Assembly: GCF_001570545.1 (NCBI RefSeq)
Contig: NZ_BBXD01000014.1
Location: forward strand, 1-64,000
Length of the DNA: 64,000 nt
Direction: 5' to 3'
Origin: Herbidospora mongoliensis
GTDB lineage: Bacteria; Actinomycetota; Actinomycetes; Streptosporangiales; Streptosporangiaceae
Shown: one piece after another, positions 52,305 through 60,223 of the stretch
Numbering within the stretch: the stretch's first letter is position 1
Layout: each line of letters opens with the position of its first letter
Notes under the pieces: generated by a model
Seen by the model: the letters and a program-made list of their open reading frames with translations, nothing else
Database searches by the model: none
Told to the model about the DNA's origin: nothing
Position numbers and translations under genes: made by a program

Positions 52305-53282
52305 TCAGGACACGGGTGCGGGCAGGAGTTCGACGATCTGCCGCCGACCGGTGGAGACGACCGTCCCGGGGGTCAGCCCCGCACCCCGGGCCAGGTCGAC
52401 GAGCTGTTCGACGGTGCGTTCCCGGCCGAGGCAGTAGGCGAGCATGCGCAGGTCCATCTCCGTGTTGACCGCGCCCCTGCCCGTCTCCTCGATGACGATC
52501 ACCCGGCCGGCCCGGGCGCAGTTGGCCAGGATGCGCGCCGCGTCCGCGTCGCCCCAGTCGTGGATCACCCGGGACAGGATGTAGCCGCCCGCCCCACCCG
52601 GGAGCGGATCGAAGAAACTCCCGGTCAGCACGCGCCCCCGATCGGCGAGCCCGGCCTTTCTCAACGCCTCGGCCGCGGCGGCGGCCGGGGCCGGAAGGTC
52701 GATCACCGTTCCGCGCAGCCCCGGATGCGCCCGCAGCAGCCCGATCAGCAGGGTCCCGTCGCCACCGCCCACGTCGACGACCTCGCCGAGCGCCGCCCAG
52801 TCGTAGGCCGCCGCGACCTCGCCGACCTCCTGGGCGCCCATCGACCGGTCGAACGACTCGGCCACTTCGGGGTTGGCGGCGAGGTCGTCCCAGAAGCCGT
52901 GGCCGAACCGCTGCGGGAAGGCCGCCTCGCCGGTGCGGACCGTGTGCAGCAGCTCCACCGCGCACAGGTCGGCGCGCCCGATGGCGCCGGTCAGGTCGAT
53001 CTGGGACCGGACGCGCTCGGGATGGTCGTCGCGCAGCCACTGTCCGTCGTCGGTCAGCGCGTAGGAACCGTTCTCGTCTGCGAGGAATCCGGCGGTGACG
53101 AGGTGGTCGAGGACACGTACGAGAGGATCTTCCGCCACCCCGAGCCGGGCCGCCAGATCGGGACCCGCCATCACCCCGGCGGCGATGAGGTCGGCGACCC
53201 GCAGTGTCGCCGCGACCCGCAGTGCCATCGGGGTGTAGAGGTCGGCGGCGCGCCACAGCGCGCCGCCCCAGGTCTCCGCCAT
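52305..53282 (-). CDS. SAM-dependent O-methyltransferase
   Basis: A 325-residue COMT-like methyltransferase with an N-terminal winged-helix dimerisation domain, the SAM-binding motif VVDVGGGDGTLLIGLL and the catalytic base region LSRVIHDWGDADAARIL (His). Typical of aromatic O-methylation in secondary metabolism. It ends 5 nt from the WD40 gene stop (convergent). ATG 53282; the open frame upstream overlaps the recombinase and is a shadow. Confidence 0.9.
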   Translation of the reverse strand: MAETWGGALWRAADLYTPMALRVAATLRVADLIAAGVMAGPDLAARLGVAEDPLVRVLDHLVTAGFLADENGSYALTDDGQWLRDDHPERVRSQIDLTGAIGRADLCAVELLHTVRTGEAAFPQRFGHGFWDDLAANPEVAESFDRSMGAQEVGEVAAAYDWAALGEVVDVGGGDGTLLIGLLRAHPGLRGTVIDLPAPAAAAAEALRKAGLADRGRVLTGSFFDPLPGGAGGYILSRVIHDWGDADAARILANCARAGRVIVIEETGRGAVNTEMDLRMLAYCLGRERTVEQLVDLARGAGLTPGTVVSTGRRQIVELLPAPVS

Positions 53283-53293
53283 GTCGGTCTCCC

Positions 53294-54190
53294 TCAGATG
53301 TCGGTGATCAACGAGTTCAGCACGGCCTCCCGGTCGGTCTTGACGGGCAGCCCGTAGCGGCGGGTGCTGTCGAGGGACTCGAGGCCGAGCAGTTCGGCGA
53401 CCACGATGGGGTCCTTCCCGTCGCGGATGAGCTGAGTCGCGAAAGTGTGGCGCAGCACCAGAGGGCTGAACGGATCGTCGGGGTCGGCGAAGCCGGTGAT
53501 GATGTCGCGGGCCGCGCGGTCGCTCAGGCGGAAGCCCCGGTGGTTGAGGAACAGCGCCGGGTCGACGCTCGCGCCCTTCCACCCGGCCCGGACCTCCAGC
53601 CAGCCGGTCAGCACCTGGCGCAGCTCCGGGTGCACGGGCACCAGACGGGCCTTGCCGCCCCGGACGCCGAGACCGTCGGTGCGCACGTCGGTCAGGTCGA
53701 GGCCGACGACCTCGGAGATGCGCAGCCCGGCGAGATAGGGGAGCAGGGCGATGGCCCGGTCGCGCGGGGTCGCGGTGTGGCGGACCTGGGCCAGGTAGCG
53801 GCGGACGCGCTGGGCGTCGAGGGACCGGGGGGCCTGCCGGCGGGGGTCGCGTTCGCGGCCGGCCTGGGGCTTGCCGACGCCGCGGCGGGCGTAGAAGTCG
53901 TCGAGGGCCGACAGGTAGGTGTCGATCGTGGTGGGGGCCCGGTGGGCGTCTTTGAGGTGGTGCCGGAAGGCGCGGACAGCGAGGGAGGCCGCCGCTGCAT
54001 CCGTCAGGGGGTCGCCTTCGAAGGTCTCTTGAGCCAGCCAGGACAGATATCCGCGCAGGCGGGAGACGTATTTGTCCTGGGTGGATCCGGCCAGAGGGGC
54101 GGTGGTGAGCGCGGCGGCGTAGTCGGCCAGCACGGTGGTGTGCGCGGCCGAGAGCGGGACGGCCCGAGACCGGGTCTTTCCGGAAGTCAC
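53294..54190 (-). CDS. Tyrosine recombinase (XerC/D-like)
   Basis: A 298-residue site-specific recombinase. N-terminal SAM-like core-binding domain (about 15-115); catalytic domain with Arg in LAGLRISEV, the LRHTFATQLI box, and nucleophile Tyr in DSTRRYGLP. The first His of the usual H-x-L-R-H motif is Leu (SPLVLRHTF). The start codon lies in a cluster of TTCCGGAA half-sites, so the protein may bind its own promoter. Stop is 11 nt before the methyltransferase ATG on the same strand. Confidence 0.85.
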   Translation of the reverse strand: MTSGKTRSRAVPLSAAHTTVLADYAAALTTAPLAGSTQDKYVSRLRGYLSWLAQETFEGDPLTDAAAASLAVRAFRHHLKDAHRAPTTIDTYLSALDDFYARRGVGKPQAGRERDPRRQAPRSLDAQRVRRYLAQVRHTATPRDRAIALLPYLAGLRISEVVGLDLTDVRTDGLGVRGGKARLVPVHPELRQVLTGWLEVRAGWKGASVDPALFLNHRGFRLSDRAARDIITGFADPDDPFSPLVLRHTFATQLIRDGKDPIVVAELLGLESLDSTRRYGLPVKTDREAVLNSLITDI

Positions 54191-54199
54191 TCCTTCATT

Positions 54200-54231
54200 C
54201 TACTTCCGGAAACACGGATTTCCGGAAGTAG
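54200..54231. repeat. 13-6-13 perfect inverted repeat, probable recombinase core site
   Basis: CTACTTCCGGAAA (54200-54212) and its exact reverse complement TTTCCGGAAGTAG (54219-54231) flank the 6-bp spacer CACGGA. This has the geometry of a tyrosine-recombinase core site (dif is 11-6-11). A third half-site, TTTCCGGAAGT, lies at 54177-54187 across the recombinase start codon. It could instead be an operator. Confidence 0.6.
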
Positions 54232-54266
54232 TGAGGTAGAGTGAAGAAACCGAGGACATTTCGAGA

Positions 54267-54284
54267 ACCGGCCTTCGGGCCGGT
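54267..54284 (+). terminator. TTCG-tetraloop hairpin
   Basis: ACCGGCC-TTCG-GGCCGGT is a perfect 7-bp stem with a stable tetraloop, between the recombinase and STAS genes. It may be an insulating terminator or part of the STAS leader; no T tract follows. Confidence 0.35.
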
Positions 54285-54435
54285 GAATCCCGGTTACTGA
54301 TCTCACACATGTGTCAACCACTGTGCCGCCTGCCGGTCGGATCGAGCGGCCCAGTTCACCGCCCGTCCTGGCGGTCGGCCGATCTCCGGTCGGCAGGCAT
54401 CAAGTCACGTTCCGTCACGAGAAGGAAGTGCTGCC

Positions 54436-54735
54436 ATGACCGTCCTGGCAACATCGGCCCCGACCGTCCTGTACCTGTCCGGGGACATCGACATCTTCAC
54501 CACCGCCGCCCTGCGCCGGCGGATTCTCGGCGCGCTCGACGACCGCAGCGACGCGATCGTCCTGGACATGTCCGGGGTCACCTTCTGCGGCGCCGGTGGG
54601 CTGGGCGTCCTGCTCCACGCCCAGCGCCGGGCCAGGGCGATGGGCATCACCCTGACCCTGACCGGCGTCACGCCGCGAGTGGCCAGACTGCTCTTCATCA
54701 CCGGGCTGACCGGCCGCTTCGCGATCACGGCCTGA
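54436..54735 (+). CDS. STAS-domain protein lacking the phospho-acceptor Ser
   Basis: A 99-residue STAS domain (LYLSGDIDIFTTAALRRRIL, GVTFCGAGGLGVLL). The position that is DSSG or DSAG in anti-sigma-factor antagonists is CGAG here, so there is no Ser/Thr to phosphorylate. It would be constitutively able to bind its partner, or have a different role. GAAGGAAG precedes the ATG. Convergent with the FAH-family gene; the stops abut. Confidence 0.82.
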   Translation: MTVLATSAPTVLYLSGDIDIFTTAALRRRILGALDDRSDAIVLDMSGVTFCGAGGLGVLLHAQRRARAMGITLTLTGVTPRVARLLFITGLTGRFAITA

Positions 54736-55602
54736 TCAGAAGCCCGGCATCGCGGCCTTCCCGGCGACGACCGTGCTGGTCAGCGTGCCGACCTCCGAGA
54801 TCGTGATGGTGATCTCGTCGCCCGCCTTCAAGGTGAACGGCAGCTCAGGGACCAGGCAGGTGCCGGTCGCCAGGATCACGCCGTCCGGGAAGACGTCTTC
54901 CCGGAACAGGTAGCCGACCAGGTCGTCGAGCCTGCGGTGGAGTTGGGCGGTGCTCGCCTGACCGCTCCAGGCCTGCTCGCCGTCGCGGGTGATCGTCAGT
55001 TCGATCCCGAGCGTGTACGGATCGGGTACCTCCCACGCCGGTCGGATCGCCGGACCGGTGGCGCAGCCGCCCAGATAGATCTTGGCCTGCGGCAGATAGA
55101 GCGGATTCTCGCCCTCGATCGTCCGTGAGCTCATGTCGTTGACCACGGTGTATCCGGCGATCTCGCCGTGCCGGTTGACCACCAGACCCAGCTCCGGTTC
55201 CGGTACGTCGATCTCCGAGTCGCCCCGCACCGACACGTGCTGACCGTGGCCGGTCGCCCGCCAGGCCGCCGACTTGAAGAACAACTCGGGCCGATCGGCG
55301 TCGTAGACCAGGTCGTAGACGTCGGCCGCCTGCTCACTCTCGACCATCCGGGCCGCCTTGGAGCGCTCGTACGTCACTCCGGCCGCCCACACCTCCATGC
55401 GGTCGTCGAGCGGGGGGAGCAGACGTACAGAGGATCGATCATGGCGCGGGCCGTCGGCGGCGGCGCACCGGTCGCGCAGTTCCTCCACCGTCAACCGGAG
55501 CAGTTCGCCGATCGAACCGCCGATTTCGATGATGTGGACGCCGTCGTCGAGACCGATCGTGGCCTGGCCAGTGGCCGGGCCGATAAACCGCACGATGTGC
55601 AC
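54736..55602 (-). CDS. Fumarylacetoacetate-hydrolase family protein
   Basis: A 288-residue FAH-fold enzyme: metal-binding EPELGLVVN, then GYTVVNDMSSRTIEGENPLYLPQAKIY and ATGTCLVPELPFTLKAGDEI. The IEGENPLYLPQAK segment resembles 2-keto-3-deoxy-sugar-acid dehydratases (KdaD-like) more than true fumarylacetoacetase. The acid residues for a divalent metal are present. Substrate: probably a 2-keto-3-deoxy sugar acid, by inference. Confidence 0.82.
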   Translation of the reverse strand: MHIVRFIGPATGQATIGLDDGVHIIEIGGSIGELLRLTVEELRDRCAAADGPRHDRSSVRLLPPLDDRMEVWAAGVTYERSKAARMVESEQAADVYDLVYDADRPELFFKSAAWRATGHGQHVSVRGDSEIDVPEPELGLVVNRHGEIAGYTVVNDMSSRTIEGENPLYLPQAKIYLGGCATGPAIRPAWEVPDPYTLGIELTITRDGEQAWSGQASTAQLHRRLDDLVGYLFREDVFPDGVILATGTCLVPELPFTLKAGDEITITISEVGTLTSTVVAGKAAMPGF

Positions 55603-55642
55603 GTAACCGCTCCTTCAGGTGGTTCTTGGCCCTCATCCTTCC

Positions 55643-56758
55643 CTAAGCGTCCGGGTCGCCGACGTGCAGGAGCGCGTCCGCGCCGTCGAGGGTCGCGGGG
55701 GTGAGCGGGAAGTAGCCCTGCTGCGGGGTGGTGTCGGTACGGGTGGCGCCTTCGGGGAGGTCGGTGGTGAGGCCCCACGTGGAGAAGCCGAGCCGGCCCT
55801 CGTAGGTGCCCGGATCGGGGTCGGCGAGGCCGACCGCCCGGCTGCGGCCGAGGCTCGCGGCGATGAACGCGTAGCGCTCACCCCACAGCGAGGCGATGAT
55901 CGAACCGGCGCCGTGCCAGGTCACCGCCCGGTCGCCCATCTTCCAGGTGCTCGGATTCTTCTGCAGGTGGGCGTTGTGGGCGAACACGAAGGTGCGGCCC
56001 CGGCGGGCCTCGACGTCGCGGATGTCGAAGAGGTTCTCGGCCATCAGGACGTCCCGGACGCCGAGCAGCACGACCATCCGGTCACGCGGATCGGCGCGGG
56101 GGACCGCGGCCTCGGCGTGGTAGCGGAGCAGGCCGATTCCGGTGGTGAGGTGGGTCTTGGCCCGGATCCAATCGGCCCGGGGGCCCTCGGGGGCCTGGGC
56201 GTAGAGCCGCACGAGCATGTCGTCGGCGACGACGCGGGCCTGCCGGGCCCCGGGTGAGGCGCCGGGCGACTCGGTGTAGTCCATGATCGCCTCGGTGCGG
56301 TGCCAGCGTTCGTCGTCGCCGAGCAGGCCGGCGAAGTCGACGTCGAGGCCGAGGTGGTCGCGGGCGTGTTCGAGGTGGCGGCGCGGGCTGGGGGCGTTGT
56401 AGTTCTCGGTGGCGGCGTCGAAGCCGTGGAAGGTGAGGCGGTCGGCCGGCGGCCGCTTCTCGTTGTGGTCGCGCATCCAGGTGACGAGCGCGCGGAAGTG
56501 GTCTTTCTCGCCCCAGCCGTGGGTGAAGCCGTCGCGCATGACCGTGTCGAGGTCGTGCGGGCCGCCCTGGACGTAGTCGTCGACGAGGAGAGCGGCGGTG
56601 CGGCCGGTTTCGAGGGCGATCGAGCGGAAGCCGCCGGCGGCCAGCCGGGCGAGGAACTCGTTGCGGAGCCATCCGAAGGCGGGCTCGGTGTGGGTCGGCT
56701 CGCCGAGGCCCAGCAGTTCACATGAAGAAGGGACGAAGTCGAGAATCTCCTGACTCAT
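55643..56758 (-). CDS. Erythromycin-esterase-like protein
   Basis: A 371-residue protein of the erythromycin esterase/succinoglycan biosynthesis (EreA/B-like) family. LGLGEPTHTEPAFGWLRNEF near the N-terminus carries the GE-x-x-H motif, and TFVFAHNAHLQKNPSTW and YAFIAASLG are family features. Members hydrolyse macrolide lactones or other esters; actual resistance is not shown by sequence. Start ATG 56758 (MSQEIL). Divergent from a MerR-type regulator, 80 bp apart. Confidence 0.8.
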   Translation of the reverse strand: MSQEILDFVPSSCELLGLGEPTHTEPAFGWLRNEFLARLAAGGFRSIALETGRTAALLVDDYVQGGPHDLDTVMRDGFTHGWGEKDHFRALVTWMRDHNEKRPPADRLTFHGFDAATENYNAPSPRRHLEHARDHLGLDVDFAGLLGDDERWHRTEAIMDYTESPGASPGARQARVVADDMLVRLYAQAPEGPRADWIRAKTHLTTGIGLLRYHAEAAVPRADPRDRMVVLLGVRDVLMAENLFDIRDVEARRGRTFVFAHNAHLQKNPSTWKMGDRAVTWHGAGSIIASLWGERYAFIAASLGRSRAVGLADPDPGTYEGRLGFSTWGLTTDLPEGATRTDTTPQQGYFPLTPATLDGADALLHVGDPDA

Positions 56759-56785
56759 GTCCCGCAATCGTATCGTTGAATGACC

Positions 56786-56838
56786 GGTTGAGACTTTGGT
56801 TATGTTTCCAGCGGTTGCCGGCGATAAAGTCTCCAACC
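56786..56838. promoter_or_regulatory. Inverted repeat in the Ere/MerR divergent promoter
   Basis: GGTTGAGACTTT (56786-56797) and AAAGTCTCCAACC (56826-56838) form an inverted repeat with one inserted base, flanking 28 bp. The right arm contains the -10-like TAAAGT (56825-56830) of the regulator gene. Probable operator for the regulator on both promoters. Confidence 0.5.
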
Positions 56839-57549
56839 ATGCGACCGGCCGACCTCGCCCGCGAACATGGGCTCTCGACCCAGGCGGTGCGCAACTACGA
56901 GCAGGCCGGGTGCCTCCCGCCCGCCGGGCGCACCCCCAGCGGCTACCGGATCTACACCGAGGCCCACGCGGCGGCGCTGCGGGCCTTCCTGGCACTCGTT
57001 CCCGCCTACGGGCACGCGACCGCCACCGGCATCATGAACGCCGTCCACCGGGATCGGCTCGACGAGGCCCTGACCACCGTCGATCGCGGTCACGCCCAGC
57101 TTCTCCGCGACCGGGAGACGCTCGACCTGGTCCGCGGGGCCGTCCACAACCTGACGGAGGGCCAGGCCGGCCCGGCGGTGAAAACGATCGGCGCGCTGGC
57201 CCGCCGGCTCCAACTGACCCCGGCGACCCTGCGCAAATGGGAACAGGCCGGCATCCTCGACCCGGCCCGCGATCCGGCGACCGGCTACCGCGTCTTCCGC
57301 GCGGACGACATCCGCGACGCCGAGCTCGCCCACCTGCTCCGGCGCGGCGGCTACCCGCTCGGCCACATCGCCACGATCGTCCGGCAGATCCGCACCGCGG
57401 GCGGCACCGCGTCACTGTCCGGTGCCCTGGACGACTGGCGTCGCCGCCTCACCCGCCAGGGACTGGCCACGCTGCACGCGGCAGCGCGGCTCAGCCACTA
57501 CCTGTCACTTGTGGAAGCGCAGAATCCGTCGCTCGACCAGCCCGAGTAG
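56839..57549 (+). CDS. MerR-family regulator with two MerR HTH domains
   Basis: A 236-residue protein with an N-terminal MerR HTH (about 1-68: PADLAREHGLSTQAVRNYEQAGCLPP, then GYRIYTEAH) and a second one (about 112-180: LARRLQLTPATLRKWEQAGILDP, then GYRVFRADDIRDAELAHLLRRGGYPL). Each has the wing pattern of MerR. No effector domain besides a short helical linker. ATG 56839 is 8 nt after TAAAGT (leaderless). Its last 45 nt overlap the 3' end of the convergent ABC permease gene. Confidence 0.85.
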   Translation: MRPADLAREHGLSTQAVRNYEQAGCLPPAGRTPSGYRIYTEAHAAALRAFLALVPAYGHATATGIMNAVHRDRLDEALTTVDRGHAQLLRDRETLDLVRGAVHNLTEGQAGPAVKTIGALARRLQLTPATLRKWEQAGILDPARDPATGYRVFRADDIRDAELAHLLRRGGYPLGHIATIVRQIRTAGGTASLSGALDDWRRRLTRQGLATLHAAARLSHYLSLVEAQNPSLDQPE

Positions 57550-58314
57550 CACGTCACACAGCTTGCCCAGCGCCGCGAGCAGCAGGATCGCCATGAGCAG
57601 GATGTCGGTCCTGCCGGTGTTCTGGCTGTCGGTGAGCAGGAATCCCAGCCCCATCGACGACGCGATCAGCTCGGCGGCGACCAGGAACAGCCAGCCCTGG
57701 GCCAGCCCGAGCCGCAGGCCCGAGAAGATCGCCGGGGCGACGCTGGGCAGCATGATGCGTCCCAGCAGCTCACCGCCCCGCAGACCGTAGGCGCGCCCGA
57801 CCTCGACGAGGTGGGCGTCGGCGTGCGCCAGCGCGGCCGAGATCGTGGTGTAGACGGGGAAGAAACTCCCGATCGCCACCAGCGTGATCTTCGGACCTTC
57901 GCCGATGCCGAGCCACAGCACCAGCAGCGGCACCCAGGCCAGCGACGGCACCGCCCGCAGCGCCGCGATGCTGGGCGCGACGACCGCCCGCACCCGCGCC
58001 GACAGCCCGACGATCGCGCCCAGCGCGAACCCGAGCCCCGATCCGGCCGCGAACCCGATGAGCACGCGCTGCAGGCTGATCGCGATGTGCGTCCACAGCG
58101 ACCCGTCCCCGGCCAGCTCGCCCAGCGCGTCGAGGACCGAGAGCGGCGCGGGCAGCTGGGCGGACGAGTAGAGCCCGCTCGACGCGGTGACCTGCCAGAC
58201 CACCAGGAGCACGACCGGCAGGATCAGCCCGGCGACCATCGGCCTCCGGCTTTTTCTGACAGGGCGCTTCCTGACGGGCTTCTCGGCCGAGCCGGTCGCC
58301 TCGATGAGCGTCAC
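57505..58314 (-). CDS. ABC permease, sulfonate/taurine/nitrate type
   Basis: A 269-residue permease (SsuC/TauC family) with six membrane helices and the EAA loop (EVGRAYGLRGGELLGRIMLPSVAPAIFSGLR). An unusually basic N-terminus (RKRPVRKSRRP) precedes helix 1. The start overlaps the binding-protein stop by 4 nt. It would import the ligand delivered by the lipoprotein upstream. Confidence 0.9.
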   Translation of the reverse strand: MTLIEATGSAEKPVRKRPVRKSRRPMVAGLILPVVLLVVWQVTASSGLYSSAQLPAPLSVLDALGELAGDGSLWTHIAISLQRVLIGFAAGSGLGFALGAIVGLSARVRAVVAPSIAALRAVPSLAWVPLLVLWLGIGEGPKITLVAIGSFFPVYTTISAALAHADAHLVEVGRAYGLRGGELLGRIMLPSVAPAIFSGLRLGLAQGWLFLVAAELIASSMGLGFLLTDSQNTGRTDILLMAILLLAALGKLCDVLLGLVERRILRFHK

Positions 58315-59321
58315 GGCTTGGCCGCCGCCTCGGCGAACTTCGGCTCAAGGAGGCTGTCGAGGGCGGTCTTCGCGTCCTGCTCGGTCTTGACCTGCTTCTC
58401 CTCGACGAGCGTCGGCAGGATGCGCTCCAGCACCGCGCGCTGGTCGGCGCCCGGAACCGCGCTGCCGGTCAGGTTGGTGCGCTCGGTGATGACGAGCTTG
58501 GCGACCTCGGGGGAGACCTTCGACTCCTTCGCCAGCAGCGCGACCGCCGCGTCGGGGTTCTTCTGGATCCAGTCACGGGCCTTCGCATAGGCGTTTACCG
58601 TCGCCTGGACGAGGTCGGGGTGCTCGGTGATGAACGCCTCGCGGGCGTTGAGGAAGCCGTAGGAGTTGAAGCCCGGGTTCCGGTAGATGAGCTTGGAACC
58701 CGCGTCGACCTGGCTCTGCGCCATCAGCGGGTCGAGCCCCGCCCACGCGTCGACGTCGCCGCGCTCAAGGGCGGTCTTGCCGTCGGCGTGCTGGAGGTTG
58801 ACCACCTCGACGTCGGTCGCGGCGAGCCCCGCCTCGTGCAGCGACTGCAGCAGGAAGAAGTAGGGGTCGGTGCCCTTGGTGGCCGCGACCTTCTTGCCCT
58901 TGAGCCCCGCCACGTCGGCGATCGCCGAGTCCTTGGCGACCACGATCGCCGCCCACTCGGGCTGGCTGAAGATGCCGACCGCCTTGATGGGCGTCCCGTT
59001 CGACCGGGCCTGGAAGGCGGCGGCGCCGGCCGTCGACCCGAGGTCGATGACGTTGCCGCGCAGGTTCTCGTTGGCCTTGTTGCTGCCGGCCGACAGCGTC
59101 CAGGTGACCTTGACGTTCTTGGCGGCCAGTTCGGTCTCCAGCCACTTCTGTTCGCGGATGACCAGGCTGGACGGGTTGTAGTAGGCGTAGTCGAGCCGCA
59201 GTTCGGTCTGCGGCCCGCCGCCCTCGGCCGCGGGCTGCCCGGTCGAGTCCTCGCCGCCCACACAGGCGGTCGCCAGCGTGGCGGTCAGGGCGAGGGCCAG
59301 CGTGATCCGGAGTCTGCTCAT
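58311..59321 (-). CDS. Substrate-binding lipoprotein, aliphatic-sulfonate type
   Basis: A 336-residue SsuA/TauA-like protein. Lipoprotein signal: LALTATLATACVGG, lipidated Cys at about 20. The mature part is a class II periplasmic-binding-protein fold (LRLDYAYYNPSSLVIREQKWLE, then TKGTDPYFFLLQSLHEAGL). Ligand likely an alkanesulfonate, taurine or related S compound. Overlaps both neighbours by 4 nt. Confidence 0.9.
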   Translation of the reverse strand: MSRLRITLALALTATLATACVGGEDSTGQPAAEGGGPQTELRLDYAYYNPSSLVIREQKWLETELAAKNVKVTWTLSAGSNKANENLRGNVIDLGSTAGAAAFQARSNGTPIKAVGIFSQPEWAAIVVAKDSAIADVAGLKGKKVAATKGTDPYFFLLQSLHEAGLAATDVEVVNLQHADGKTALERGDVDAWAGLDPLMAQSQVDAGSKLIYRNPGFNSYGFLNAREAFITEHPDLVQATVNAYAKARDWIQKNPDAAVALLAKESKVSPEVAKLVITERTNLTGSAVPGADQRAVLERILPTLVEEKQVKTEQDAKTALDSLLEPKFAEAAAKP

Positions 59322-60106
59322 CGTGCGTGGGTCTCTCTTTCCAGGGGGGTGGTACGTCGCGGCACGCCGAGGCCTGCCAGCAATTCGGACCTCAGCTCGG
59401 CCAGTTCCGGCTGATGATGGTCACGGGGCCGATCGCCCGGCACGTCCAGGACGACGCTCACTCCGGTGGGAGCGCCGCCCAGAAGCACGACCCGGTCGGC
59501 CAGTTTCAACGCCTCGTCGACGTCATGGGTGACGAGGATCACGGTGGTGCCCGACCGCCGCTGGACGTCCTCGACGAGGTCCTGCATCCGCAGTCGCGTC
59601 AGCGCGTCGAGCGCGGCGAAGGGTTCGTCCAGCAGCAGCACGCCCGGTTTCCGGGCCAGCGCCCGCGCCAGCGCGGTCCGTTGCGCCATGCCGCCCGACA
59701 CCTGGCGCGGCCGGTAGTCGGCGAAGCCCTGGAGCTCGACCTCGCCCAGCCACTGGCGGCTCTCGGTGTCGCGCTGGTTCCTGGGCAGGTCACGGGGCAG
59801 CCCGAGGGCGACGTTGCCCGCGAGGGTCCGCCAGGGGAGCAGCCGGGGTTCCTGGAACACGACGGCGCAGCGGGAGTCGATCCCGGTGACGTCGTGGCCG
59901 TCCACCCGGACCGTTCCTGATGTGGCGGTGTCGAGCCCGCCGACCATTCTCAGCAACGTGGATTTGCCGCAGCCGGACGCGCCGAGCAGCGCGACGACCT
60001 CGCCGGGGGCGATGTCCAGATCGATGTCGCGCAGCACGACATGGTCGCCGAAAGCCCGGCCGACGCCGCGCAGCGAGACACCTGCGGGTGCGGTAGTGAT
60101 CGTCAC
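59318..60106 (-). CDS. ABC ATPase, sulfonate/nitrate type
   Basis: A 262-residue SsuB/TauB-like ATPase: Walker A GASGCGKST (about 40-48), Q-loop VVFQEPRLLPW, signature VSGGMAQR, Walker B VLLLDEPFAALD and H-loop VTHDVDEAL. First gene of the operon. GTG 60106 follows a -10 box by 7 nt, so it is leaderless. Confidence 0.92.
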   Translation of the reverse strand: MTITTAPAGVSLRGVGRAFGDHVVLRDIDLDIAPGEVVALLGASGCGKSTLLRMVGGLDTATSGTVRVDGHDVTGIDSRCAVVFQEPRLLPWRTLAGNVALGLPRDLPRNQRDTESRQWLGEVELQGFADYRPRQVSGGMAQRTALARALARKPGVLLLDEPFAALDALTRLRMQDLVEDVQRRSGTTVILVTHDVDEALKLADRVVLLGGAPTGVSVVLDVPGDRPRDHHQPELAELRSELLAGLGVPRRTTPLERETHAR

Positions 60107-60113
60107 GAAACGG

Positions 60114-60143
60114 ACTATATCCTACCAAACCGATAGACATAAC
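60114..60143 (-). promoter_or_regulatory. Promoter and possible operator of the sulfonate ABC operon
   Basis: On the minus strand TATAGT (60119-60114) lies 7 nt before the GTG at 60106. Directly upstream, CTATCGGTTTGGTAGG (60136-60121) fills the spacer to a weak -35 (TTATGT). From memory, similar CTATCGGTTTAGTAGG-like sequences precede sulfur-assimilation genes in actinobacteria, so it may bind a sulfur regulator. Confidence 0.45.
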
Positions 60144-60223
60144 GGGGTAACCGAATGGTGGAACACCGCCTGACCGAGACGACCTTAACGACCTGCCCCG
60201 GTCGGCCCTGACACCGGTCCGGC

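Noticed and set aside
51471-53357. 628-codon open frame crossing the WD40 and methyltransferase genes
   Set aside because: Runs across two real genes on opposite strands in non-coding frames; no motif.
55643-56995. Longer start (56995) of the erythromycin-esterase-like gene
   Set aside because: The extra N-terminus overlaps the divergent regulator start and lacks family sequence; ATG 56758 begins the conserved region.
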